Source: Schistocerca nitens (Eukaryota > Arthropoda > Insecta > Orthoptera > Acrididae). From it: DNA of 64,000 nt. The DNA lies in assembly GCF_023898315.1 (NCBI RefSeq), contig NC_064617.1, positions 620,115,000 to 620,178,999 on the forward strand. The letters are read 5' to 3'. Below, one piece after another: positions 54,990 through 64,000 of the stretch. Both the position numbers and the translations under genes were made by a program. A model generated the notes under the pieces. It searched no databases, was not told the origin of the DNA, and was given only the letters and a program-made list of their open reading frames with translations. Positions within the stretch are counted from its first letter, which is position 1; each line of letters starts with the position of its first letter.

Positions 54990-56000
54990 ATGTTATCATT
55001 GACAGTTCTCTTAATCAATAATTCAAGAACAGTCTTAATCGCATTTATTATTGTTATAATACCGCCAACCGGTTTCAACCCGACGTAGGGGTCATCTTCT
55101 GGGCGTTTACATCATTGGTCGACTGCTGGTGGTGTCACTCCTGCCTACATGCCGTTATGTAGACCAATGGTGTAAACGCCCAGAAGATGACCCCTACGTC
55201 GGGTTGAAACTGGATGGCGGTATTATAACAATAATAAATGCGATTAAGACTGTTCTTGAATTATTCATTAATCATACTAATCGCTGCTTCTCTCCACAGC
55301 CATGTTTTCGAACGTTCTCTTAATGATGGGGCAGAAGTGATTGTCTTTGTAGCATAGTTTTATGTTTGCAGGTTCATGACCGAAAGATTCTCTGACCTGT
55401 ACCCATCTAGGAACTGCTTTGTGTAATGGTTATACATTATGACACAACTAATTTTTTCTATAAGTGGGTCCCGTTATCAACAATATTTTCAATTCTGTTG
55501 TTTGTTGAGCTAATTCGGCAAATTTATGTAACCCTTGTGGGAGGCTAAACAACACATCAGCTACCATGTTGTCCTTCCCAGTCACATGTACGATCTCAAG
55601 ATCATTTTCTCGTAACAGTAACGATCAGCGCACTAGACACTGATCCAAAAGTTACCAATTCACGATAAAATTTAAAGTATGGTGGCTACAGAAAACTTTT
55701 ATACGCTTATCGTGGACATCGTATTTGAACTTTTTCATTGGTTAAACAGCTTCTAATCCTCCCAGTTCTGTAGCCGAATATCATCTCTCACATTCTGACA
55801 GTGTCCTACTGGCAAATCTTATAACCCAAAGACGGATACTAGTATCATTACTTCCTGTCTGGAGCAGACAAGATCCTAGCTTCCTAACTTCGAGCGTAAG
55901 CTCACTCTCAGTCTCACAAATAGCTATGGTCACATCATCTTCGTACTTAAATAACATATGTCAGTTGCCACACATAACTAGGCTAGTGAGTTTTGTTCAT
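54990..56000 (-). mobile_element. Ty3/gypsy-type LTR element fossil, RNase H and integrase parts
   Basis: The minus strand shows RNase H features near 55850-55520 (RFASRTLSECER, the ATELGGLEAV region, EIVHVTGKDNMVADVL), then a shortened stretch to integrase sequence near 55380. That integrase part matches 51620-51700 of the other fossil. An old, broken fragment with numerous breaks and an internal loss. It contains a foldback insertion at 55017-55313. Confidence 0.72.
55017..55313. mobile_element. Foldback insertion with hammerhead-like hairpins
   Basis: Two arms of about 105 bp face each other: AATTCAAGAACAGTCTTAATCG at about 55019, complement near 55265. Each arm contains CAGAAGATGACCCCTACG followed by TCGGGTTGAAAC, a hairpin-then-GAAAC pattern. 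GTTCTCTTAAT at 55006-55016 and about 55314-55324 appears to be an 11 bp target duplication. The uninterrupted site is seen at 51634 in the sister fossil. Confidence 0.8.
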
Positions 56001-56113
56001 GTTTTGTGTTCGAAACCTGAGGTAATGCTTAATAAAGTATTCATTTAAACTGACAGTCTGAATCAAATTATTCCGTTTCTAGCTTTTATTGATGCTGTGG
56101 TGTCCATAGAAGA

Positions 56114-56309
56114 TGGTTCAAATGGCTCTGAGCACTATGGGACTCAACATCTGAGGTCATCAGTCCCCTAGAACTTAGAACTACTTAAACCTAGCTAACC
56201 TAAGGACATCACACACATCCATGCCCGAGGCAGGATTCGAACCTGCGACCGTAGCAGTCACGCGGTTCCGGACTGAAGCGCCTAGAACCGCACGGGCATC
56301 GCGTCCGCC
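56114..56309 (-). repeat. tRNA-headed SINE
   Basis: Full-length shared-tail SINE. TCCATAGAAGA at 56103-56113 and TCCATAGATGA at 56310-56320 form a near-perfect 11 bp duplication. Confidence 0.93.
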
Positions 56310-56384
56310 TCCATAGATGAGACATCATCAACTAACTCTTCTATGACACTCTGATTCTGATGATGGACAGTTTACAGCTGGTGT

Positions 56385-56579
56385 TCAAAATGGCTCTGAG
56401 AACTATGGGACTTAACTTCTAAGGTCATCAGTCCCATAGAACTTAGAACTACTTAAACATAGCTGACCTAAGGACATCACACACATCCATGCCCGAGGCA
56501 GGATTGGAACCTGCGACCGTAGCGGTCGCGCGGTTCCAGACTGTAGCGCGTAGAACCGCTCGGCCACCCCGGCCGGCCG
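56385..56579 (-). repeat. tRNA-headed SINE
   Basis: Full-length shared-tail SINE with a perfect 10 bp duplication, CAGCTGGTGT, at 56375-56384 and 56580-56589. Confidence 0.95.
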
Positions 56580-56709
56580 CAGCTGGTGTAATTCCTCTGT
56601 GTAATCTCTATGAAGGTAATGTGATTGGTTAAGGATGTTGATTTACCCGCGTGCACTACTATAATATTCTGCTTCCATAATTATGTGGTCAGTGCGGCTG
56701 ATTTCCATT

Positions 56710-56906
56710 GCCGGCCGCGGTGGTCTCGCGGTTCTAGGCGCTCAGTACGGAACCGAGCGACTGCTACGGTCGCAGGTTCGAATCCTGCCTCGGGCATGGA
56801 TGTGTGTGATGTCCTTAGGTTAGTTAGGTTAAAGTAGTTCTAAGTTCTAGGGGACTGATGACTACAGATGTTAAGTCCCATAGTGCTCAGAGCCATTGGA
56901 ACCATT
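56710..56906 (+). repeat. tRNA-headed SINE
   Basis: Full-length shared-tail SINE with a perfect 11 bp duplication, TGATTTCCATT, at 56699-56709 and 56907-56917. Confidence 0.96.
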
Positions 56907-56917
56907 TGATTTCCATT

Positions 56918-57670
56918 AGGAGGATCGTGCTCCAATTCCAAGTACAGCTGCGAATTTCTCCTTGGTGCGAGGACTGGACTGCGGATCAATTCATGCTCCT
57001 GGTCCCAACTGAGAAGCTGCTTGAATGAGTAATAGCAGATCCAATGTCTACAACGCCGACATCGGCTGAAAGGGTGGTGTTCTGACTGCACGCTCCTCCA
57101 TACCACATCCAAATGATGCGTGTTGTTGAGGATGGCACGGTGTTTGGTGGAATATGATTGGTTCGTCTGAGGCCAATCGGTGGCGCTTTTCCTTTAATTC
57201 CCACGACTGTAATACATGATAGAAAGAGATACGGCGCCATGTTGTGACTCTTCAGTCGTTCTCGGAGTAATTTTTGACGGAATAACCGAGTAACTCGTTA
57301 ACTGACTCACAACTGTACGGTCATATTTCAATATACAATGGACACAATATTACGGCAACCGATAATGTTCCATGGTAACGAGAACTACTTGATATATTCA
57401 AGAACAACCTCTCACTCTGTAAGTCTGATGTCTTAGAAAAACCAGCCAATGCGGCGTGACGGATGTTGGGGAGATGGTACACATAGTAGAAGATAGCTAC
57501 TGCGAATACCAAAGGCATATTTGGCTGCTGCAAACAAGGCTGTTCTTCGTAGTGCTCTCGTCCAAGTGAAATACACAGAGTGGGTTCCAACCGTACGAAT
57601 GTTCTGGTGCAGACTGCTATTTAAAAGAAACCATTGATTCTCTGAGTGGGGACGTTCGTGAAAAACACAC
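56918..57670. other. No supported gene
   Basis: Minus-strand frames 57240-56986 (MAPYLFLSCITVVGIKG start) and 57590-57321 are open for 80-90 codons but match no family I recognise. Confidence 0.4.
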
Positions 57671-57973
57671 ACGTCTACATCTACGTGATTACTCTGCTAC
57701 TCACAATTAAGTACTTGGCAGAGGGTTCAATGAACTACGTTAAAGTTGACTCTCTAGCGTTCCACTCTCGAACGGTGCACGGGAGAAACAAGCACTAAAA
57801 TTTTTCTATGCGGGACTGATTTCTCTTATTTTATCGTAATGATCATTTCCCCCTATGTATGTGGGTGCCAACAGAACGTTTTCCCAATTGGAGGAAAAAA
57901 CTGGTGATTGAAATTTCATGAGCAGATCCCGTCGCAACGAAAAACGCCTTTGTTTTAATGATCGAGACTGCAA

Positions 57974-60300
57974 TTAACGTATCATGTCTGTGGCACTATC
58001 TCCCCTATTTCGCGATAATACAAAACGAGCTCCCCTTCTTCGTACTTTTTCGATGTCATGCGTCACTCCCACCTGATGCGGATCCCACACCGCACAGCAA
58101 TATTCCAGAATAGGGTGGACAAATGTAGCGTAAGCAGCCTCTTTAATAGATCTGTTGCACCTTCTAAGCGTTCTGCCGATGAAACGCAATCTCTGATTTG
58201 CTATACCCACAGCATTATATTTCTGATTGTTCCAGTTTTGCTTATTTGTAATTGTAATCCCTAAGTATTTAGTTGAATTTACAGCCTTCAGATTTGTGTG
58301 AAATTCAGCGGATTTCTTTTAATACGCATGTGAATAACTTCATACTTTTCTTTATTCAGGGTCAATTACCCCTTTTCGCACCACACAGGTGTCTTATCTC
58401 AATCATTTTGGAATTCATTTTGGTCGCCTGATGACTGTACAAGACGGTAAATGACAGCATCATCTGCAAATAATCAAAGAAGGGTGATCAGATTGTTTCC
58501 TGTGTCGTTAATATAGATCAGGAACAATAGAGGGCCTATAATACTTCCTTGGGAAACGCCGGATATTACTTCTGTTTTACTCGATGACTTTCCGTCTATT
58601 ACCACGAAGTGTGACCTTTCTGAGAGGAAATCACGAATCCAAACGCGTAACTCAGGCGACATTCCATAGGCACTCAGTTTGGTTAGAAGACGCTTGTGAG
58701 GAACGGTGTCGAAAGCCTTCTGTAAATCTAAAAATATGGAGTCAATCTGACGTCCTCTTTCGATAGCAATCATTACCTCGTGAGTGTAAAGAGCTAGTTG
58801 TGTTTCACAAGAACGATATTTCCTGAATCCATGCCGACTACGTGTCAGTAAATCGTTTTCCTCGATGTATTTCATAAAGTTAGAACACAGTATATATTCC
58901 AAAACCCTACTGCAAATCAACGTTAGTGAGATGGGCCTGTAATTCAGCGGATTACCCCTATTTCCCTTTTTGGGTACTGATGTGACTTGAGCGACCGATT
59001 GTATATAACTGCTGGATATGGAGCAAATGCATCAGCATACTCTCGAAGGAAACTAACTTTTATATAATCTGGATCGGAGGCCTTGCCTTCATTAAGTAAT
59101 TTAAGCTGCTTTGCTACAGAGAGGATATCGACTTCTATGAATTCGGGAATATTTACTTCTTCTTCTTCTTCTTCTTCTTTGGTGAAGGAGTTTCGGAAAA
59201 CCGTGTTTAATAACTCTGCATTAGTAACACTGTGATCAGTAACTTCACCGTTGTTATCGCGCAGTGAAGGTATTGATTGCGTCTTATCACTAGTGTGCTC
59301 CATATATGACCAGAATCTCTTTGGGTTTTCTGCCCAATTCCGAGACAGTTTCGTTATAGAAATTATTAAAAGCATCTCGCATTGAAACACGCGCTACATT
59401 TTGAAGTTCCCCTAAACTTTGCCAGTGTTGGGGTTAATTGAGTTCTTTTTAATTTGGCGTGTTTTTTTTCGTTGTTTCTGCTACAGCGATCTGACCCGTT
59501 TTGTGTACCATGGGGGATCAGTACCATCACTTACTAATTTATGTGGTATATATCTCTCGACTGCCGTCGATATTATCTTTTTGATGTTATTCCACATCTT
59601 TTCTACGCTTACGTGATCAGATCGAAAGGAGTGCTGACTGTATCTTAAAAAGTCGTGAAGCATTTTTATGAGCTTTTTTAAACAGATGTACTTTGCATTT
59701 CTTTTTTTTGTGATTGTGGGTGTTACTGTTTTCAGCCTAGCAGCAACTGCCTTGTGATCGCTGATCTCTGTATTCGTCTTGATACTCCCTATTTTTTCAT
59801 GATTACTTGTTGCTAAGAGGTCAAGTGTTCTTCCGTAACGATTTACGCTTCAAGTGGGCACATTAGCTAGTTGTCAAAATAATTTTATGAGAAAGCTTTC
59901 AGTATAATTTCGGATGATGTTTTATGCCTGCCGCCGGCTTTAAGCGCATAATGTTTCCAGCATATCGGGGGTAGATTGAAGTCGCCACCAACTGTAATTG
60001 TATGAGTGGGGTAATTATTTGAAATGAGACTCAAGTTTCCTTAGGACTGTTCAGCAACTATATCTTCTGAGCCGGGAGGGGGGGGGTCGGTAAAACGATC
60101 CAATTAATAGTTTAGTCCGATTATCAGGTATAACCTCTACCCATACTATTTCGCAGGAGCGATCTAATTCAATTTCATTACAAGGTAAACTACTTCTGAC
60201 AGGAATAAATACCCCACCAACAACTGTATTTAATCTATCCTTTCTGAACACTGTTAGGTCATTTGAAAAAAATTCGGCTTAACTTATTTCCGGCTTTAGC
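57974..60300 (-). pseudogene. LINE ORF2 (endonuclease and reverse transcriptase), broken
   Basis: Read from high to low coordinates. Endonuclease end at 60251-60051 (GGVFIPVRSSL, WVEV, LLIGSFYRPP); linker at 59663-59481 and 59390-58944 (PKRFWSYMEHTSDKTQSIPSL), with a slipped run of Glu codons near 59165. RT at 58920-58474 with FLDLQKAFDTVPHKRLL (first catalytic Asp) and SGVSQGSIIGPLLFLIYIND. The catalytic FADDAV follows just after an in-frame stop near 58476. C-terminal region 58210-57974 has RLRFIGRTLRRC. The N-terminal half of the endonuclease is missing. It would nick target DNA and reverse-transcribe from the nick. Confidence 0.88.
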
Positions 60301-60431
60301 CAGCTTTCTGTACGTATAACTATTTGAGCTTCAGTGCTTTCTATTAGCGCTTGGAGCTCTGGTTACTTCCCAACTTAGCTACGACTATTTACAACTACCT
60401 TACTGTGTTTTCCCTGCCCCCGTTTAGACGG

Positions 60432-60629
60432 CCGGCCGGAGTGGCCGAGTGGTTCTAGGCGCTACAGTCAGGAACCACGCGACCGTCTTAGGTTCGAATC
60501 CTGCGTCCGGCATGGATGTGTGTGATGTCCTTAGGTCGGTTAGGTTTAAGTAGTTCTAAGTTCTAGGGGACTGATGACCTCAGCAGTTAATTCCCATAGT
60601 GTTCAGAGCCATTTGAACCACTTGAACCA
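60432..60629 (+). repeat. SINE inserted in LINE
   Basis: Full-length shared-tail SINE between ORF1 and ORF2 of the LINE, in opposite orientation to it. TTTAGACGG at 60423-60431 and 60630-60638 is a 9 bp duplication. Confidence 0.95.
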
Positions 60630-60639
60630 TTTAGACGGA

Positions 60640-61510
60640 AGCCCTTTCTGTGGTTTCCTGAGACCCTCTAACCTCAAAAACCGCCCAGTCCCTTCCACAC
60701 AGCCCCTGCTACCCGTGTAGCCGCTCCCTGTGTGTAATGGACTCCTGACCGCGTAAGCAGAACCCGAAAACCCACCACCCGATGGCGTAAGTCAAGGAAT
60801 CTGCAGCCTACACGGTCACAGACCGCCTGAGCCTCTAATTCAGACCCTCCACTCCGCTCTGCACCAAAGGACCACAGTCGGTTCCGTCGACGATGCTGCA
60901 GATGGTGAGCTCCGCCTTAATCTCGCAGGCAAGACTGACAATCTTTACCATTTCCTCTAAACGCCCGAAACCAGAGATAATATACTGTGATCCAAAGCGA
61001 CACATGTCATTGGTACCCACATGGGCCACCACCTGCTGCTGGCTGCCCTCTGTACTCTTCATGGCATCTGGAAGCACCCTTTCCACATCCGGAATGACTC
61101 CCCCCGGTATGCACATGGAGTGCACACTGGATTGCTCCCCCTTCTTGGCAGCCATGTTCCTAAGGGGCCCCATTACGCGCCTAACGTTGGAGCTCCCACT
61201 TACCAGCCATGCCACCCTCTGTGAATGCCCAGACCTTGCGGGAGGAGAAGCTTTCTCTGGAACAGGATGGACGCCAGCATCCGGCTCAGAGACTTCGTCA
61301 GCTATAGACGACGCCCGAAACCTGTTCGTAAAACGAACCGGGGAGGCCCTACGATCGGCCCCTCGGAAAGTCTTTTGCTGCCTGCCAGACTTTTCGACCA
61401 CGGATGACGGGTCGACCTCAGTGCAGGCAGTATCTGAGGCGACCACAGCAGTGGACCGATCGGGGGACACGTGGGTCGTGCTCGACGTCCCTCGCATCCC
61501 CGCGTCCAGT
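60640..61510 (-). pseudogene. LINE ORF1 with esterase-like segment
   Basis: The open part is 61497-60835 (220 codons, start MRGTSSTTHVSPDRS). A Ser/Thr/Arg-rich first half has no clear domain. WLVSGSSNVRRVMGPL follows, then VVAHVGTNDMCRFGSQ and LTICSIVDGTDCGPL. GTND is the block III signature of SGNH esterases, which occur in ORF1 of CR1-group LINEs and may help bind RNA or membranes. The SGSSN stretch would be block I, with Ser as nucleophile (GDS-like). A C-terminal continuation to about 60640 has stops. It precedes ORF2 by a SINE-split gap. Confidence 0.78.
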
Positions 61511-61537
61511 CCTCCTCAATGATGCTTTGTGGCAGAA

Positions 61538-61875
61538 GCCTTATTAGCAGCAATAATACGAGCGGCTGTGTCACTGACGGTCTAACCGACACTGAGCTGT
61601 TCTAAGGAAATAAACAAAAGCCTGTACGATGCGAGGATCGATACAAGGGTCTGTAGCAAAGGCGGTACTCTACGCTACACTGTTTTTAAAATTAAAGGTT
61701 GTTCCTAGTAAGCACTCAAACACGCTTGAAATTACGAAAATATACTAGTAACTACATAGGTAACTGAAAATAAGTCGCTCCTGTTTGAAGCTCGTAAAAA
61801 TATATAATAAACGAACGGTGTACTCGCCTTATTAGCAGTAGGAACACGAGCGGCTTTGTCACTGACGGTCTAACA
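61538..61875 (-). promoter_or_regulatory. Repeated LINE 5' leader units
   Basis: The ~50 bp segment GCCTTATTAGCAG...GTCACTGACGGTCTAAC occurs at 61538-61586 and again at 61827-61875, in the same orientation, 289 bp apart. It lies just upstream of ORF1, where some LINEs keep tandem promoter monomers. Promoter activity is inferred, not shown. Confidence 0.55.
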
Positions 61876-63600
61876 CACACTATTCAAAGGATGCACTATG
61901 TCCGCAATTTTGAAGACACGAGATTGAAATTTTTAATCACGCTTATCATTAAGTTAAGACATTTACTCTTAATTTTCTTAGATTATACGTATAACTTTTC
62001 ATGGAATTAAAAAAATTTTATTTTCAAACAATAATATATGCACCTTTATCTCTAAAAGTGTTGACGAGATTTGTAAAACATTTTCTCTGCTTAATCTCTT
62101 TGCATGTAGTACGCTTCTCTCATGATGTCGAACAGGAGAATTTTAATAATTTTTAACTATAATTATTATGTGTAATACAAACTTAATGCAAAATTCCAAG
62201 CACTTTGCCCAGTATCTCAGCTTACGCTCATAATTCCAAAATTTAATCTTGAGACACCATTTATTGGGTTTGTGGAAATAGTGTACCACAGTTCATAATT
62301 TGGCTTTCTCAGATTCTGAGAAACGGTACATAAATTTTACGAAAAATTATTTTTAGGAAATTCTTTTTAAAGCTCAACCTAACGTTTTTCTTTATGTCAC
62401 GTTTTCAGAAGGCCCCAGGTTTGTAATCAGGGGCCTTTTTCCCTTCTAGGCTTTTTTTCTGGTTTTTGTTTTCTGCCTCCTTTTCTTTACCAGGTCTTCT
62501 GCTGGAGAGAGGCACTGTAAGGTGACTTGAGTGAAATTTCCTGTCCTAAAGCTCGTTATCCGTATTAACTTCATTCTTCCTACGTTTCCATAGATAAATA
62601 CAAGAACTGTATCATAAACTGCAATCATCAAAATTGTGGAAAATGAAAATATGGTTTTAGGGCATAGTTTCCTTATAACTGAATTTAGACTATCATTTGG
62701 ATTCTGGGTTTTGCCATGAACACACTTCTTTAGAAGTTCACGATTGACCAGGGACCTGTAAGTGGGTTTGACAACATCCAGGATACAGTTTAGAAGCCTC
62801 TTCTTGTGAATGTAAGTACTGCTACTCTCTGAGTCTGTAGATATTTACACTAGTTAACGTGGCACAGATGCTGACACCAAGAGGAAATATGCAGCCCATA
62901 CTGAACTTTTCATGTCACACCTGGATGGGTTCCGTCTGATAGCGTTGCCATAATACACTTGTGTAGATATCTATGTCAGGAAAAAAAAAGACAGGTGGGT
63001 TGTTATTGATTCTAAGGTTCGCAACAGAGGCAAAGATGATCTGTACAACCAAAACGTGGATATCACAGCCTTCTAGATGTATCCCATTCAAGTTTACTTA
63101 AAGTAATCCATAGAATTGTTGTTCACTGACCTAGTACTGAATTGCTGTTTCAAAAGGTGGCGTGGCAGGAAGTCGCGTCACACATTTAATTATTTTTCAG
63201 GCACTTCGGACAAGATTTAATCATTAACCGTTTGGGAACTTATTGTCCATTATTTCTACTAATAAATAAAACTTAAATCGAAAATTGGCATTTTCGGTCG
63301 ATTGCTTGGACGTCCCCCCTTAGAATCTAGCGAGTATTGGACTACTTGATCAATCGCGACTGCGGCTATAGCCTCAGTAAGACCAGGGAACTCAGATTTG
63401 CTTCTGAGAGGAGGCCTGTGAAGTATTCACTCACTCTCTTTGTAATCTACAGTGGATGATGTTTTAAAGTGGCTTCCGAGATTTTTTATGCTTTTTTGAA
63501 TCTTTGTAGACATAAAAACAAACTGCTAAGAATAAAAATAGTGCTGCAGTTTCACAATTTGTTATTAAGAAAGAATTACGTACCAAGCGTTTTCATTTTA
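61876..63600. other. No recognised gene
   Basis: AT-rich DNA without a supportable frame. AAGGCCCC/GGGGCCTT at about 62409-62440 forms a short perfect hairpin followed by T; meaning unknown. No SINE or transposase motif seen. Confidence 0.5.
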
Positions 63601-63830
63601 CACTCTAAGAGAAAAAAGAGAAGACGGGCGCAGCACGAAGAAATTTTTCGAATGGGACGGAAATCGGTAGACGTGATGTATATGTACAGACAAACAAATG
63701 ATTAATGTATTAGAAAAATAAGATGATGTATTCAACAGAAAGAGCTTTACAAATTGAGCAAGTCAATAACGCGTTGGCCCATCTCTGGCCCTTATGCATG
63801 CAGCAAAATAAATACACAGTTCGGCTCTAA
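63601..63830 (-). mobile_element. Tc1-like element end, same family as 3259
   Basis: CACTCTAAGAGAAAAAAG preceded by TA matches the outer terminus of the foldback at 3259-4786. GGGACGGAAATCGGTAGA and CAGACAAACAAATGATTA follow as there. Then comes the complement of the transposase C-terminus (GCAAGTCAATAACGCGTTGG to about 63808). Similarity ends near 63830, and no second terminus lies in the window. Confidence 0.82.
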
Positions 63831-64000
63831 CGTCATCCGAGGCAGAGCGCGATCCGACGTTTAACAGACGTGGATCTTACAGTAGCTGAATGAGAAGTGA
63901 ACCTTTCTGGCTGTATTTATATAGGTGCCGGAGCGGACGGCTAAGGGAACATCTGTTGTTTACGGCTATCTGCATACAGTAGCAGCCTCCGAACGACCGC
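63831..64000. other. No recognised feature
   Basis: Short end segment after the Tc1-like terminus. Nothing recognised. Confidence 0.4.

Larger units (their letters stand above)
57671..61875 (-). mobile_element. Near full-length CR1/L2-type LINE
   Basis: Running from 61875 to 57671 on the minus strand: repeated 5' leader units, ORF1 with an esterase-like segment, endonuclease, linker, reverse transcriptase, C-terminal region, 3' untranslated sequence (complement of TTGGCAGAGGGTTCAATGAAC) and a CTACATCTACGTG tail. One SINE is inserted at 60432-60629. Same subfamily as 5750, 29730 and 36967, which are truncated copies. Several frame breaks make it inactive. Confidence 0.88.

Noticed and set aside
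56986-57240. 84-codon minus-strand frame as a small secreted protein
   Set aside because: No family, no supporting context, and frames of this length are common by chance here.
62409-62440. AAGGCCCC/GGGGCCTT hairpin followed by T, resembling a bacterial terminator
   Set aside because: The window is clearly eukaryotic and no gene ends there.
1-64000. CRISPR array or prokaryotic operon
   Set aside because: No regularly spaced short repeats; element content is that of an insect genome.

Overview
This 64 kb window looks like intergenic or intronic DNA from a very large, repeat-rich insect genome. The recurring tRNA-headed SINE (tail ending in the motif AGTGCTCAGAGCCATTT), a SINE with a 5S-rRNA-like head, CR1/L2-type LINEs and many Tc1/mariner remnants fit an orthopteran. 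From memory of these families I favour a Schistocerca-type grasshopper; this is recognition, not a database result. I find no host protein-coding gene I can defend. Almost every supportable feature is a transposable element or its relic.

Layout. 0-5 kb: a mariner-like element with 80 bp inverted ends, a decayed Tc1 transposase, two SINEs, and a Tc1-like foldback element split by a SINE with a perfect 13 bp target duplication. 5.4-7.1 kb: a 5S-headed SINE next to an internally deleted LINE. 7-12.5 kb: mostly unrecognised DNA with a mariner 3' fragment, a diverged direct repeat, and the first copy of a ~1 kb unknown repeat whose second copy is at 40.3-41.5 kb. 12.8-14.8 kb: a fossil LTR element and a second SINE family. 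15.4-19.2 kb: a Penelope-like element (PLE) with an inverted partial copy at its head and direct pseudo-LTRs. 19.3-20.8 kb: a Tc1-like element with clear inverted ends. 21.3-23.5 kb: a complete but mutated Merlin element inserted in the microsatellite tail of a LINE (23.5-25.1 kb). 25.6-31 kb: a small foldback, PLE pieces, a LINE tail and a palindrome of tRNA-Thr-like SINEs. 31.1-32.5 kb: a Tc1-like element with an uninterrupted 340-residue transposase, the only apparently intact gene here.

33-39.6 kb: an 860 bp palindrome, a broken Tc1 transposase, a LINE tail flanked by inverted copies of an unknown repeat that also occurs at 27.7-28.8 kb, two SINEs with perfect target duplications, and PLE reverse transcriptase remains. 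42.4-44 kb: a deleted mariner-like element and nested SINEs. 44-51 kb: mostly featureless AT-rich DNA. 51-56 kb: two fossil Ty3/gypsy fragments, a solo LTR, and a small foldback inserted in one integrase remnant. 56.1-57 kb: three SINEs, each with a target duplication. 57.7-61.9 kb: the most complete LINE, with an ORF1 esterase-like domain, endonuclease, reverse transcriptase and repeated 5' leader units, split by a SINE. 63.6-64 kb: the end of a second copy of the Tc1 family seen at 3.3 kb.

The genes do not form a pathway. They parasitise one another: SINEs here probably depend on LINE machinery, deleted elements on intact transposases, and the nesting gives a relative order of insertion. 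The strongest signals for follow-up are the prevalence of head-to-head palindromes, SINE families that share tails but carry different RNA-gene heads, hammerhead-like hairpins in the PLE repeats, the bounded Merlin element, and two unidentified kilobase-scale duplications.
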